Shown here: in pieces, positions 33,905-43,157 of the stretch
Layout: every line of letters begins with the position of its first letter
How positions within the stretch are numbered: the stretch's first letter is position 1
Source of the DNA: Lactiplantibacillus brownii
GTDB lineage: Bacteria > Bacillota > Bacilli > Lactobacillales > Lactobacillaceae
Direction: 5' to 3'
Assembly (NCBI RefSeq): GCF_031085375.1
Contig: NZ_JAVCWF010000001.1
Coordinates: forward strand, 2,604,001 to 2,668,000
DNA length: 64,000 nt
Notes under the pieces: generated by a model
What the model saw: only the letters and a program-made list of their open reading frames with translations
Databases searched by the model: none
What the model was told of the DNA's origin: nothing
Position numbers and translations under genes: made by a program

Positions 33905-34636
33905 TCATTCATCTAAGATAGTTTTACAACCAACTACCATGTAACTCCCAGTCAGTGGTGTTGCCCACCAACCATTGAAGCCTAAACGTTTCAACTGCGT
34001 TACTTGGACACCAGCTGCTTGTAAAGTCTGACCGTATTCATTCATATTATGACCAGTATCAATAATCATAATCTTACCGTGCGGTTTTAAAACTCGTACA
34101 GCTTCATTAATTGCTTGGTCACGCGCCTGCTTATTTTTAATATTATGAATTGCAAAACTTGAAGTAATAATCTCAAAGCTTTCGTCAGGAAAGTCTAACT
34201 TAGTCATATCGCCCGTCACTAGATTGACCCGTTCAGTTAACCCCAAATCATCAACGTTCTTCTGCGTCGTCGTCATCTTATTGTTAGATTGATCTCGGGA
34301 CAGCCACAAATCTAGTCCAACAACTTTCCCTGGCACCTGCACCTGGCTTGCCAACCGTGTTAATAGCGCTCCACGACCACAACCTAAATCTAAGATCTGG
34401 TCATGTATGTCTGGTCTTAGTTGTTCAACAGCATGATCAAAGATTCGATATTTTCCGCTAGTCGTTGTATGCCAATAAATTGCGGCCCCAACAATTAAAA
34501 CAATGCCAATAACTACTTCAATGCCAATCGGATAGTTTGAACGATTCAAAAAGGCATGTCCAAGCAATCCAATTCCAAAAACGGTATAAATCAATAGTGC
34601 AAATGGCGCATCAATCCCATAACGTTTTACGTTCAT
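33905..34636 (-). CDS. SAM-dependent methyltransferase with N-terminal membrane segments
   Basis: A 243-residue class I methyltransferase. Two hydrophobic helices (about 12-55, PFALLIYTVFGIGLLG and IGIEVVIGIVLIVGAAIYW) anchor it. The catalytic domain has ILDLGCGRGALLTRLA (motif I), VVGLDLW, VTGDMTKLDFPDESFEIITSSFAIHNI (motifs II and III) and VLKPHGKIMIIDTG. It resembles the UbiE/Methyltransf_11 group. The substrate is unknown; a lipid is plausible because of the anchor (inference). GGGGGAA precedes the ATG. It separates the 71-aa and 82-aa genes, which are adjacent at 26.1-26.7 kb. Confidence 0.85.
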   Translation of the reverse strand: MNVKRYGIDAPFALLIYTVFGIGLLGHAFLNRSNYPIGIEVVIGIVLIVGAAIYWHTTTSGKYRIFDHAVEQLRPDIHDQILDLGCGRGALLTRLASQVQVPGKVVGLDLWLSRDQSNNKMTTTQKNVDDLGLTERVNLVTGDMTKLDFPDESFEIITSSFAIHNIKNKQARDQAINEAVRVLKPHGKIMIIDTGHNMNEYGQTLQAAGVQVTQLKRLGFNGWWATPLTGSYMVVGCKTILDE

Positions 34637-34710
34637 TAGCTTCCCCCAAATCTAAGAACTCTCATTTAGTACACAGAAATTATATAGAAGCTTTAATGGC
34701 TAGCGTCCAA

Positions 34711-34926
34711 CTAGTGGCCACTACCTGCTTTCAATTCAGCTAGCTTCTCTTCAATCAACTGATTCGCGATGCTAAAAGCTTTTAGTCGGCGTTTGGCTAA
34801 AGTCAGTTGAGACTTATACCGTGACGGATCGTCTTTAGCTTCAAAGGTCTTCACCACTTCACGAATCTTATGCAAGGTTGAATCAATTTGACGTTTAGCT
34901 TCTAATAACTCAGCTTCATCGTACAT
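34711..34926 (-). CDS. Small helical protein, 71 aa, copy 2
   Basis: Differs from the 26480 protein in only two residues (REVVKTFEA and TLAKRR). The nucleotide sequence is also very similar, including the AGCGTCCAACTAGTG stretch around the stop. It lies between gpmA and the methyltransferase gene. The function is unknown. Confidence 0.82.
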   Translation of the reverse strand: MYDEAELLEAKRQIDSTLHKIREVVKTFEAKDDPSRYKSQLTLAKRRLKAFSIANQLIEEKLAELKAGSGH

Positions 34927-35058
34927 GTAAAAAGCCCCTCGATTTTCAGAAAGTTAACGAACTAACATGAAAGTGGCAGTGTCCATTTAGCGTCCGAATT
35001 TGTCACTAATTGCCAAACTCATCCCAAGTTATCTTAACCTAGCTAGTTTTAAAGCCAT

Positions 35059-35089
35059 AAAAAAGCGCCCCCCACTTAGCGGGCGCTTC
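35059..35089 (-). terminator. Terminator of gpmA
   Basis: On the minus strand AAGCGCCCGCTAAG pairs with TGGGGGGCGCTT, followed by TTTTTTATGG. This is the empty-site counterpart of the intron insertion point. Confidence 0.9.
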
Positions 35090-35116
35090 TTATAAAATCA
35101 GTAAATAATCAGCTGA

Positions 35117-35809
35117 TTATTTGCCTAACTTTTCTTTGCCTAAGACGTTCAACTTTTCGTCGAAGTCATAAACAACTGGTTCACCAGTAGCCATTTCAAG
35201 GTTCATGATATCATCATCTGAGATGTTTTCAATGTACTTCGAAAGGGCACGTAATGAGTTACCATGGGCTGCGATGATGACGTTCTTACCATCAAGCAAC
35301 TTTGGCGCAATTTGATCTTCCCAGAAAGGCATGACACGTTCCAAAGTAACCTTCAAGTTTTCGCCACCAGGGACGATGTTAGGGTCTAAGTCAGCATAAC
35401 GACGATCGTTAACAGCTGAACCTTCGTCATCTGCACTCAATAATGGCGGTAAAACGTCATATGAACGACGCCAGATATGAACTTGGTCGTCACCGTATTT
35501 TTCAGCGGTTTCCTTCTTGTTCAAACCTTGTAAAGCGCCATAATGACGTTCGTTTAAGCGCCAAGTCTTGGTTTCAGGAATCCAAAGTTGGTCAGATTCT
35601 TCCAAAACGTAGTGCAATGTCTTGATGGCACGAGTCAAAACTGAAGTAAAGGCATAATCAAACTTCAAGCCAGCTTCGGCAACTTTCTTACCAGCAGCTT
35701 TAGCTTCTTCAACACCCTTTTCACTTAAATCAACGTCAACCCAACCCGTAAATTGGTTTGACAGGTTCCATTCACTTTGACCGTGACGAATCAATACTAA
35801 TTTTGCCAT
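35117..35809 (-). CDS. gpmA: 2,3-bisphosphoglycerate-dependent phosphoglycerate mutase
   Basis: Interconverts 3- and 2-phosphoglycerate in glycolysis. The 230 residues are full length. It has [29 protein letters not shown] (catalytic His near residue 8), [18 protein letters not shown] (Glu near 87) and [12 protein letters not shown] (second His). It is monocistronic, with a conserved terminator. A 3' fragment of a second copy lies at 33394-33599. Confidence 0.97.
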   Translation of the reverse strand: MAKLVLIRHGQSEWNLSNQFTGWVDVDLSEKGVEEAKAAGKKVAEAGLKFDYAFTSVLTRAIKTLHYVLEESDQLWIPETKTWRLNERHYGALQGLNKKETAEKYGDDQVHIWRRSYDVLPPLLSADDEGSAVNDRRYADLDPNIVPGGENLKVTLERVMPFWEDQIAPKLLDGKNVIIAAHGNSLRALSKYIENISDDDIMNLEMATGEPVVYDFDEKLNVLGKEKLGK

Positions 35810-35884
35810 AGCAGTTAATGACCTCTTTCATTTATTATTTACTCCACTTATTTTACACTGAAACGCTGAAAAATCAAAATATAA

Positions 35885-36958
35885 TCAGGAGTTATTTCCC
35901 GAATCATGGTCAGAATTTAAACTTTTTTTCAAATGAATTTTCGGTTTCAGCCCGTGAACCGGTTTCACGCCGATAATATCCAACACAAAGTTAAAAATTG
36001 GTACCCCGACGATCAGTCCCCAAACACCGAATAACCGTTCACTCACGAGCAACACGACGAACGTATAGAATACCGGAATCTCCGTTCGACTAGCCATGAA
36101 CTTCGGATTCAGCACATACGCTTCTAAGGTATGCACGATGGCAATCATGATCACCATGTAAACCACATATCGCACACCACCAACTGAATAAGCAATCAGG
36201 CTCAGTGGAATCAATGAAATAATCACGCCCGCTACCGGAATCAAGCTGAGCAAGAAGATCATCAAGCCCAGACTGATCAATTGTGGCATATGCAAGCAGG
36301 CCATAAAGATGACCGTGATCACCGTGTTTACGAGCGCAATCAAGAACTGGGCTTCCAAAACAACCCCAAAACTATTGACGAATTTCTTCGCAAAGAAGTA
36401 AACGTCTTGGAAGAACCAGCCAAAGGTACTCGTCAAGAAGCGCTTAGAGAAACGTCTCATCTGCTGATCCTCAACCGTAAAGAAGAAACTGAGCACAAAC
36501 GACAAGAAGAACGTAATTCCCATATTACCAATATTCGTAATATATTTAAAAACAACTGAAATCCCAGTTTTAACCTGCTTTAAAATCTCAGATTCTTGAA
36601 AATAATTCGTGACCCACGCTAAAAATTCGTTCGTGTCGTGCGTCGGGTCTTGATAGAATCGGTAAACCGATTCAAACGTTGAAAAGGTTTGTTTTATCAA
36701 CTTGGGCAAATACGCCGTCACAGCAAAATACAGCCCCAGTACCACCAACGCATAGACGGCAATCACGATCACCGTACTCGGAATCTTCACCCAGTGCTGC
36801 ACGAAACGAACCAACCGCGTCACCAGGAAGGTAAAGATAAACGTTAGCAAAATAATACTCAGCATACTCGATGCCAAATACAGCCCCAAACAAATCATCA
36901 ACAACACGCAAGCTCGCCGCAACCGTACGTTGTGGACAAACTGTGACCAAAGTTCCAC
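35885..36958 (-). CDS. AI-2E family transporter (PerM-like)
   Basis: An integral membrane protein of 357 residues with about seven or eight transmembrane helices arranged 2+1+5. Family motifs include SLIPVAGVIISLIPLSLIAY and VLNPKFMASRTEIPVFYTFVVLLVSERLFGVWGLIVGVPIF. Family members export varied solutes; the AI-2 link is historical for TqsA only, so the substrate here is open. The C-terminal tail is charged (KIHLKKSLNSDHDSG). The start is GTG at 36958 behind GGGAG. Confidence 0.88.
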   Translation of the reverse strand: MELWSQFVHNVRLRRACVLLMICLGLYLASSMLSIILLTFIFTFLVTRLVRFVQHWVKIPSTVIVIAVYALVVLGLYFAVTAYLPKLIKQTFSTFESVYRFYQDPTHDTNEFLAWVTNYFQESEILKQVKTGISVVFKYITNIGNMGITFFLSFVLSFFFTVEDQQMRRFSKRFLTSTFGWFFQDVYFFAKKFVNSFGVVLEAQFLIALVNTVITVIFMACLHMPQLISLGLMIFLLSLIPVAGVIISLIPLSLIAYSVGGVRYVVYMVIMIAIVHTLEAYVLNPKFMASRTEIPVFYTFVVLLVSERLFGVWGLIVGVPIFNFVLDIIGVKPVHGLKPKIHLKKSLNSDHDSGNNS

Positions 36959-37042
36959 GCAACATCCACTCCCTCTACTAGCCTTACGTCCATTCTAACT
37001 GAAAACACTAGGATAAACATGAAAAGTCCGTCATTATTACGC

Positions 37043-37079
37043 AAAAAACGTGTAAAGCCGAAATGAGCTTTACACGTTT
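37043..37079 (-). terminator. Terminator of the ROK gene
   Basis: On the minus strand AAACGTGTAAAGC pairs perfectly with GCTTTACACGTTT, followed by TTTTGCG. Confidence 0.85.
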
Positions 37080-37097
37080 GATTACAACTGATTAACT

Positions 37098-38252
37098 TTA
37101 TGAGAAATGCATCTTAAGACTTTCGAGACCTAACGCTTGGTGGATAATCTCAGAAGCCCCACCAAGTAAGGCGGCCGATTGAACATTCTTAGTCGCGATA
37201 ATTGGCACTTGGCGCGTTGGCGAAGACATCTTTGCCGTTGTGTTTCGGAGATCCGTCAACAATTGTGGCAAGATTTCCAAGACACTGGTGTTCAAGACGA
37301 CCACATCCGGGGCGAAGGCTGTGGAAACGTTTGAAACGACCTTTGACAAATAGTAAACAAAGTCGTCAAAGACTTTCGTGACTTCTGGGTCATGATTAAT
37401 ATAATCATGTTTAACCGCCGTCAAGTCCAACCGGTCCACGTGTTTAATCGCTTTCAATTTTGCCCATAAGGACTTTTCGGAAGCATATTCGTTAGCTGAT
37501 TCCATATGATTTTCAACGGATCGGTCTTCAAGTAACGCGGTCCCAACTTCACCGGCTTCACCTTCATGACCAGAGTATAATCGTGAATCTGCAACGATTC
37601 CGGCATGGATTTCATCACGGACCACCACTGAAACCACATTATCGAAGATTTCATTGTTGTGGAAGTCACGTTCAAATACGGCCGTTAAGTTTGCTTTCTT
37701 TTCCAGCATAACTGGGATACGCAGTTTGTCGCGTAAATACTTCGCCAAGTCAAAATGAGCTAAACATTTGATTGGCGTCTTCAAGATTTTGTTTTCGTAA
37801 ATAATACCGTCTAGTGCAATTGCGACCCCCATCAAGCCATGGACGGTACCATAATCGTCAACATTCCGTAACTGGTCTTCAATCAGATCGATAATATCCG
37901 TTAAGGTCATATCGTTCGTCTTGAAGCTTTGGAAATGCAGAATTTTACCGTTTAGCCGTGAATACATTAACTTCACAGCATTAGCCGATAAGTCGATGCT
38001 GGCGACAAAGCCATAGTTGACGTTGAGTTCCGCCATCACCGGTTTACGGCCACCATTCTTGGTGCTGACCCCACAACCGATTTCCTTGATAAACTGTGCC
38101 CGGAGTAACTGGTTGTAAATATCGGAAACAGTAACTTTATTCAAACTTAAGTTACGGGAAATTTGACTACGACTAATGGGACCTTCGTTAATAACTTGTT
38201 GAAGGACTTGCTTTTCGTTCGTACTACGCATGACATGTTTATTAATAATCAT
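37098..38252 (-). CDS. ROK-family transcriptional repressor (NagC/XylR type)
   Basis: A 384-residue protein. The N-terminal winged helix has NEKQVLQQVINEGPISRSQISRNLSLNKVTVSDIYNQLL. The ROK domain starts with VASIDLSANAVKLMYSRLNGKI, has HEGEAGEVGTALLEDR where zinc-binding ROK proteins have GHMxI and a CxCGxxGCxE cluster, and ends in TKNVQSAALLGGASEI. The ordinary glucokinase DxGGTK and cysteine cluster are missing, as usual for repressors that sense a sugar but do not phosphorylate it. No sugar operon is adjacent. An inverted repeat (GATCGGATA / TATCCGATC, 38279-38346) upstream may be an operator. Confidence 0.88.
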   Translation of the reverse strand: MIINKHVMRSTNEKQVLQQVINEGPISRSQISRNLSLNKVTVSDIYNQLLRAQFIKEIGCGVSTKNGGRKPVMAELNVNYGFVASIDLSANAVKLMYSRLNGKILHFQSFKTNDMTLTDIIDLIEDQLRNVDDYGTVHGLMGVAIALDGIIYENKILKTPIKCLAHFDLAKYLRDKLRIPVMLEKKANLTAVFERDFHNNEIFDNVVSVVVRDEIHAGIVADSRLYSGHEGEAGEVGTALLEDRSVENHMESANEYASEKSLWAKLKAIKHVDRLDLTAVKHDYINHDPEVTKVFDDFVYYLSKVVSNVSTAFAPDVVVLNTSVLEILPQLLTDLRNTTAKMSSPTRQVPIIATKNVQSAALLGGASEIIHQALGLESLKMHFS

Positions 38253-38648
38253 ACTAAATTTCGGTGTTTATGCCGCATGATCGGATAACCTTAAATGACC
38301 AAACTTGACAAACAATCTTGCCCGTTGGCGCTGCCATGTATCCGATCAATCGACCGCACACCTTAACCCCCTAATCTTGTTAATATTCTAAAGCATCAAA
38401 CAGAAATAGTACACAAAATAGTCATTTTTATACCCGTTTTGACATTAATTTGTAAAAAAATGCCCCAAATAGATATAAATCCGACCGCCCCCATGGTTCA
38501 AACGCCACATAAAAACAGAAAATAATCTGTCCTTACTCCTATATTTATAACAGTTTTTATAAAAAAATCACCGATTCGCACTTAATTTCAAGTGTTTTCT
38601 CGATGATTGTAAGGTATGCTTCCATACCACTATTAAATTATTAATAAA
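38253..38648. other. Intergenic region upstream of the ROK gene
   Basis: GATCGGATA (38279-38287) and TATCCGATC (about 38338-38346) are perfect 9-bp inverted copies about 50 bases apart, a possible looping operator for the ROK protein. A short GGTATG-N4-CATACC hairpin lies near 38611. No gene is seen. Confidence 0.45.
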
Positions 38649-39629
38649 TTATGGTTGTTGCGCCAAGTGTTGCGCAGCTTGAACTGGTGACGTATGTTCC
38701 GCCGCCGCTTTTTGCATAATCGCCTGAATTTCAGCATCCGTATAACGGTTCCCATTCAAGCCAGCTTCATTGAATTCCTCACGAGTAGCCTGAATCCCAG
38801 CACTATTCGTGATTGAACTCGTGGTTGCTGAAGAACTGGCAGCTGGTGTGCTGTTATTGGTTGCCGAATTGGCACCCGAAGTTGCTGACTGCGTCGTTGT
38901 TTGATCCGATTGGGTCGTGGCTGTCTGTTTATCATCTGCACGTTGTGACTTTTGTTGACTATCGTTAGGCTGAGTTGCTGGTGCCGACTGACTTTCACTG
39001 GTTTGATTAGCCGAAGTTGTTGCACTTTCCGTTGGATTATCCGTGATTGGTGTTGAACCCGTTAGCGACTTCAAAGCCGCATTGTTTTCTTTACGGAGTG
39101 CCTTCGCCTTTTTATAAATATCATTATAATAAGTCCCATGAAACGACTTACTTTGGAACAACACTGCCAGGACTCCGTTAGAATCTGTAAATTCATTGGC
39201 CCGATTTAGTGACAGGGCTTTTTGATACTTATCGGTATAATCTTTACGCTTGCTAATAATCTTTTTGACTAACTTAACTGAAGTCTTGGCCCGGTCACCC
39301 AGCACACCAGAACCCTTTTTGGTATTTTTGACGGTTGTAAAACTCGCTTGCGCTTCTGAAAATTGATGTGATTTTAACGCTTGGGTCCCGTTCACATAAG
39401 TTTGGGTCTGCGTTAAATAGCGTTGTGCCGCCACATCGCTAGCTTTAGTCCGCGTTGCACGTGTAAACGCACTTTCTGCTTGTGTGTACTGTTCAGACTT
39501 TAGGGCCTGTTTGCCTGCTTGAATATCCGCGGCATATGCACGTTCTTGCAGTTGCTGTCGCGAATATGAATAACCGCCGACCCCCAATGCAACGACAATA
39601 ATCGCCAAGACCCACACCCATTTTTTCAT
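38649..39629 (-). CDS. Membrane-anchored TPR-like protein
   Basis: About 326 residues from ATG 39629, chosen because GGGGG stands five bases upstream. One N-terminal transmembrane helix (KKWVWVLAIIVVALGVGGYSY) leaves the rest outside. Two TPR-like helical repeats (AGKQALKSEQYTQAESAFTRATR and NGTQALKSHQFSEAQASFTTV) follow. Then comes a Ser/Thr/Gln-rich linker at about 195-275 and a small C-terminal helical domain (EFNEAGLNGNRYTDAEIQAIMQKA). The function is unknown; the make-up suits a surface-exposed scaffold. Confidence 0.82.
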   Translation of the reverse strand: MKKWVWVLAIIVVALGVGGYSYSRQQLQERAYAADIQAGKQALKSEQYTQAESAFTRATRTKASDVAAQRYLTQTQTYVNGTQALKSHQFSEAQASFTTVKNTKKGSGVLGDRAKTSVKLVKKIISKRKDYTDKYQKALSLNRANEFTDSNGVLAVLFQSKSFHGTYYNDIYKKAKALRKENNAALKSLTGSTPITDNPTESATTSANQTSESQSAPATQPNDSQQKSQRADDKQTATTQSDQTTTQSATSGANSATNNSTPAASSSATTSSITNSAGIQATREEFNEAGLNGNRYTDAEIQAIMQKAAAEHTSPVQAAQHLAQQP

Positions 39630-39764
39630 GCTGACGCCCCCATTCATTGAATGTCTCATTATACCATTTTGACAAATTAACCGGGGTGCATTGTGCTTAC
39701 AAAACTGTTTTCATTGGCGTATAATAATGATTGTATTTTTTATGGAGAAAGGATCCTTATTCTA

Positions 39765-40955
39765 ATGCTAGAAAAGACTTTTTATCACACCTTTTTGAGC
39801 CGCTCATTCAACATTCCCGTTAAAGTTAATTACTGGGATGGCAGCAGCGAAACCTATGGTGAAGGCACCCCAGAGGTAACTGTGACTTTTAAAAAGGCGA
39901 TTCCAGTTCGCGAAATCACTAAGAACGCTTCAATTGCGTTAGGCGAAGCTTACATGGATGGCATCATCGAAATTGATGGTAGTATCCAAAAGTTAATTGA
40001 ATCAGCTTACGAATCAGCTGAAAGCTTTTTCAATGATTCCAAGCTCAAAAAATTCATGCCTAAACAGTCTCATTCTGAAAAGAAGAGTCAAGAAGACATC
40101 CAAAGTCATTATGACGTTGGGAACGACTTCTATGAAATGTGGCTTGATCCCACACTAACGTATTCATGTGCTTATTTCCAAAATGAAGACGATAGCTTGG
40201 AAACTGCCCAGATCAATAAAGTTCATCACATCATTCAAAAACTCAATCCACAACCCGGTAAAACATTGCTTGATATTGGCTGTGGTTGGGGAACATTGAT
40301 GTTGACGGCCGCTAAAGAATACGATTTGAAAGTGGTCGGCATCACGTTATCTAAAGAACAATACAACCTCGTTGCCAAGCGGATTCAAGACGAAGGTTTG
40401 AGTGACGTTGCCGAAGTTCGTTTGGAAGATTACCGTGAACTAGGTAATGAACAATACGACTACATCACCAGTGTTGGGATGTTTGAACATGTCGGTAAAG
40501 ATAACTTGGCAATGTATTTCCAAGACGTCAAAAAGTATCTTAAAGACGATGGTGTGGCCTTGTTACACGGGATTACCCGTCAACAAGGTGGCGCAACTAA
40601 CGGCTGGTTAGACAAGTATATCTTCCCAGGTGGCTATGTTCCTGGGATGACCGAAAACCTACAACACATTGTTGACTGTGGCTTACAAGTCGATGACGTG
40701 GAAACCTTACGTCGGCATTACCAACGGACCACTGAATTATGGGACCAAAACTTCAATGCTAAACGAGCTGAAATTGAAGCCAAAATGGGCATCCGCTTTA
40801 CACGGATGTGGGATCTTTATCTCCAAGCCTGTGCTGCTTCATTCCAATCAGGAAACATTGATGTCATGCAATATCTCGTTTCTAAGGGTGCTTCTTCACG
40901 GAACCTCCCAATGACACGTGAATATATGTACGACGACAATACCGTTAAAGCTTAA
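39765..40955 (+). CDS. cfa: Cyclopropane-fatty-acyl-phospholipid synthase
   Basis: Transfers a methylene group from SAM to unsaturated acyl chains of membrane phospholipids, protecting membranes in acid and stationary phase. About 396 residues. It has [31 protein letters not shown] (SAM site), the active-site region [11 protein letters not shown], and [28 protein letters not shown] with the family's conserved loop. MLEKTFYH at 39765 is the likely start, behind AAAGGA; the longer reading from 39693 is not credible. A strong terminator follows. Confidence 0.95.
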   Translation: MLEKTFYHTFLSRSFNIPVKVNYWDGSSETYGEGTPEVTVTFKKAIPVREITKNASIALGEAYMDGIIEIDGSIQKLIESAYESAESFFNDSKLKKFMPKQSHSEKKSQEDIQSHYDVGNDFYEMWLDPTLTYSCAYFQNEDDSLETAQINKVHHIIQKLNPQPGKTLLDIGCGWGTLMLTAAKEYDLKVVGITLSKEQYNLVAKRIQDEGLSDVAEVRLEDYRELGNEQYDYITSVGMFEHVGKDNLAMYFQDVKKYLKDDGVALLHGITRQQGGATNGWLDKYIFPGGYVPGMTENLQHIVDCGLQVDDVETLRRHYQRTTELWDQNFNAKRAEIEAKMGIRFTRMWDLYLQACAASFQSGNIDVMQYLVSKGASSRNLPMTREYMYDDNTVKA

Positions 40956-40966
40956 TAGTAAACACA

Positions 40967-41012
40967 AACAGCACTGAAATCAGGATTGACCTGGTTTCAG
41001 TGCTGTTTTTTT
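40967..41012 (+). terminator. Terminator of cfa
   Basis: AACAGCACTGAAA pairs perfectly with TTTCAGTGCTGTT, followed by TTTTT. Confidence 0.9.
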
Positions 41013-41092
41013 ATATTTATAACTAAAGGTTGAAAGTTAAAAATTGCCGGTCTGCACCACTACGTCAACAATCCGGTAATGAAAACTAGTCG

Positions 41093-41230
41093 ACTACTGC
41101 CGCTTCCGGTTGTTGCCGATAACATGCGGTCGAGGGACCGTCCGTGGTGTAAGGCCGGCAAAAGAACGCCGGTCAAACACTACCTGCACGTCCGATGCTA
41201 TCAGCAACAACCTCCAGCTAAGTCAGTAGT
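41093..41230 (+). ncRNA. Candidate structured RNA element, type 1, copy A
   Basis: Nested helices: ACTACTG/CAGTAGT (41093-41099 with 41224-41230), GGTTGTTGC/GCAACAACC (41108-41116 with 41204-41212), and an apical CCGGC/GCCGG (41155-41159 with 41168-41172) with an A-rich loop. It shares CTGCC-CTTCCGGTTG on the 5' side and ATGCT-N3-AGCAAC on the 3' side with the copies at 45.2 and 58.7 kb. No coding capacity is supported. The strand is inferred from the A-rich loop. Confidence 0.4.
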
Positions 41231-41247
41231 TATTTATGCTTAGCGGA

Positions 41248-41408
41248 GTCAGTCAAAATCGGTGTGCAGTGTCGGCGAGATTAATCGGCGTTCTTGGCTG
41301 ACTAATCTCGCGGGGCAATTCAAAGACGTGTTTTGTCGGCTTGGAATTGAGGCGTCAGACCGTACCTTGGCTGGCGCCGTCCCCCACAGCACACCGATTT
41401 TGACTGAC
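41248..41408 (-). ncRNA. Candidate structured element, type 2, copy A
   Basis: A perfect 20-bp inverted repeat (41248-41267 with 41389-41408, core TCAAAATCGGTGTGC) encloses further hairpins, including CGAGATTA/TAATCTCG. On the minus strand it contains GCCGACAAAACACGTCTTT, closely matching 58182-58202 in the type-2 copy at 58.1 kb. It is a neighbour of type-1 copy A. Confidence 0.4.
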
Positions 41409-41636
41409 GGAGCGCTAAATTTAGGTGAGTTTACTTTAGGCTTATGGGTTACCGGTACTACAACATTTGTGATGCTTTTGAGTCTTTCAACCTTTATATT
41501 TATAACACAATGTCCTAGTCAAACTTAATCCATCAGTCAAAACATAATTGCGCTAACTAATTTTAGCGATTATGCAACCTGCATAAGCTTTAGCCATCGA
41601 AACCAGTTAAGCTAGGTTTTGTACTCAGGGACAAGG

Positions 41637-42695
41637 CTACATGAAGTGACCGACATAACTAATCAAGAGGATGATCACTACGGTTTCGGCGGCGCGCAGC
41701 CAACCACGATAGTGATGCCACTCAAGATTAGCAAATCGGTGATAAAGCCAGCGATTTAACCAGTGCATCATGACTGGGAGCCCGAAGAAAATAAAGATGG
41801 CCGCTAAGAAAGTGACCCGAGTCAGCCAGTTGGTCTCAGTGAGACTCGACAATAGCAGCAGGACCCAGCCAATGGCATAGGCCCACCAGAGGCCTTTGCG
41901 AACCGGCGGCCAATAACGACTCACCCAGTGTCGTGCCGGCCGTAATCGCATTACCGGTTTCGTTGGTGGCTCAATCGCTGTCAGCAACGCGGTGGCATTT
42001 TGGTAGCGGCGTTGGGGATCAAGAGCAGTCGCTTTTTCAATGATTGGGCGCCAGAACGGTGCTGTCGTTAATTGCGTCAACGAAGCTTGTCGACTCACGG
42101 GAACTTTGCCAGTCAATAAGCAGTTCAACACGATGCCCAGGGAGTAAATATCACTACGGCCATCGGTTTGGGCAAAGCCATAGTTCTCCGGCGCCGCAAA
42201 ACCACTCGTCCCCAGTAATCGCGTATCGCTACTTTGATCACGTTGGTGCTGACGGGCAGCACTGATATCAATTAAATAATAATGTTGATTACTCACCATA
42301 ATATTGCTTAATTTGAGATCACGATGCACGATTGCCAGCTTTTCTAAATGCTGGAGGCTCTGAATGAGATCAAGCGCCACTTGCTTCACTTCATCGGAAC
42401 TAAATGTCCCCTGTGCTTGCAGTCGTGCTGCCAACGACTGACCGTTAATCAACGTTTCAATACTAACGAGACAATCGTCCTGATGCAAGATTTCTCGAAT
42501 CTGGGGCATCAGCGGTGTGGGGTGTGCCTTTAATTGTTGCATGACGGCCAGTTCAGACGTGGCAACTAGTTTAGCCACGTAAACGACCTGTTGTTGCTGT
42601 ACTAACAACGGAAATTCACGACCCGTCACCAGCGGTCCCAAGGGCGTATATGTATTAGCGGTTAATAGCTGCATCGCTTGGACAATCAGTAGCAT
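41637..42695 (-). CDS. Membrane-anchored serine/threonine protein kinase
   Basis: About 352 residues from ATG 42695, behind AAAGGACG. The Hanks-type kinase domain spans about 15-255. It has the catalytic loop VHRDLKLSNIMV, YLIDISAARQ where most kinases have DFG, an activation-segment region LLGTSGFAAPENYG, and SDIYSLGIVLNCLLTG. The glycine-rich loop is weak. Three hydrophobic segments at the C-terminus (KGLWWAYAIGWVLLLLSS, VTFLAAIFIFFGLPVMMHW, VVIILLISYVGHFM) anchor it. There is no PASTA domain, so this is not the cell-wall kinase PrkC/PknB. It is divergent from a three-gene group (42761-44207) with two membrane proteins and a helix-turn-helix-like protein. Confidence 0.88.
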   Translation of the reverse strand: MLLIVQAMQLLTANTYTPLGPLVTGREFPLLVQQQQVVYVAKLVATSELAVMQQLKAHPTPLMPQIREILHQDDCLVSIETLINGQSLAARLQAQGTFSSDEVKQVALDLIQSLQHLEKLAIVHRDLKLSNIMVSNQHYYLIDISAARQHQRDQSSDTRLLGTSGFAAPENYGFAQTDGRSDIYSLGIVLNCLLTGKVPVSRQASLTQLTTAPFWRPIIEKATALDPQRRYQNATALLTAIEPPTKPVMRLRPARHWVSRYWPPVRKGLWWAYAIGWVLLLLSSLTETNWLTRVTFLAAIFIFFGLPVMMHWLNRWLYHRFANLEWHHYRGWLRAAETVVIILLISYVGHFM

Positions 42696-42760
42696 GTAAA
42701 AACGTCCTTTCTTACAAGACTTCGACACTTAATCACAATTAAAATTTTGGAGGAATTACA

Positions 42761-43150
42761 ATGTCAAAACAAACAATCATCGATGAAAATGGTCAAAAAT
42801 ACGTGCAACAAACAGTCAAAAGTACCCACCGGTCACGAACAGCTGAGTTAGTTTTAGGAATCATCGGCGGGATCTTCGGCATGTTCGGTGGCATTTTAGC
42901 CATGGGTCTAGGCGGCTTAGGGAGTGCTATTGGCGCCAGCGGTAGCAGTAGCTTAGGCAGCTTGGGCGGGGCTTGTATTGCCGTGTCAGCACTGGCAATC
43001 GTCTTAGCCGCACTGATCAACAAGAACCATAAACTAATGGGTTGGCTCATCATTATCTGTGGCGTTTTAAATATTGTTTTTGTGAGCTATTTTGGCATTC
43101 TAAGTGGCTTATTAATCATCATCGCGGGCGGCTTAGCCCTAAGAAAGTAG
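42761..43150 (+). CDS. Small membrane protein, DUF4064-like
   Basis: 129 residues. A hydrophilic N-terminus (DENGQKYVQQTVKSTHRSRT) is followed by a glycine-rich first hydrophobic segment (LVLGIIGGIFGMFGGILAMGLGGLG), then three further transmembrane helices. GGAGGAATTACA precedes the ATG. It is the first gene of a short plus-strand operon divergent from the kinase gene. Its N-terminus (IDENGQKYV) resembles that of the next protein (IDANGKTFI). Confidence 0.78.
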   Translation: MSKQTIIDENGQKYVQQTVKSTHRSRTAELVLGIIGGIFGMFGGILAMGLGGLGSAIGASGSSSLGSLGGACIAVSALAIVLAALINKNHKLMGWLIIICGVLNIVFVSYFGILSGLLIIIAGGLALRK

Positions 43151-43157
43151 GCCCATC

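Noticed and set aside
41262..41528. 88-residue plus-strand reading frame
   Set aside because: It runs through the long inverted repeat 41248-41408, has no ribosome-binding site and its composition follows the palindrome.
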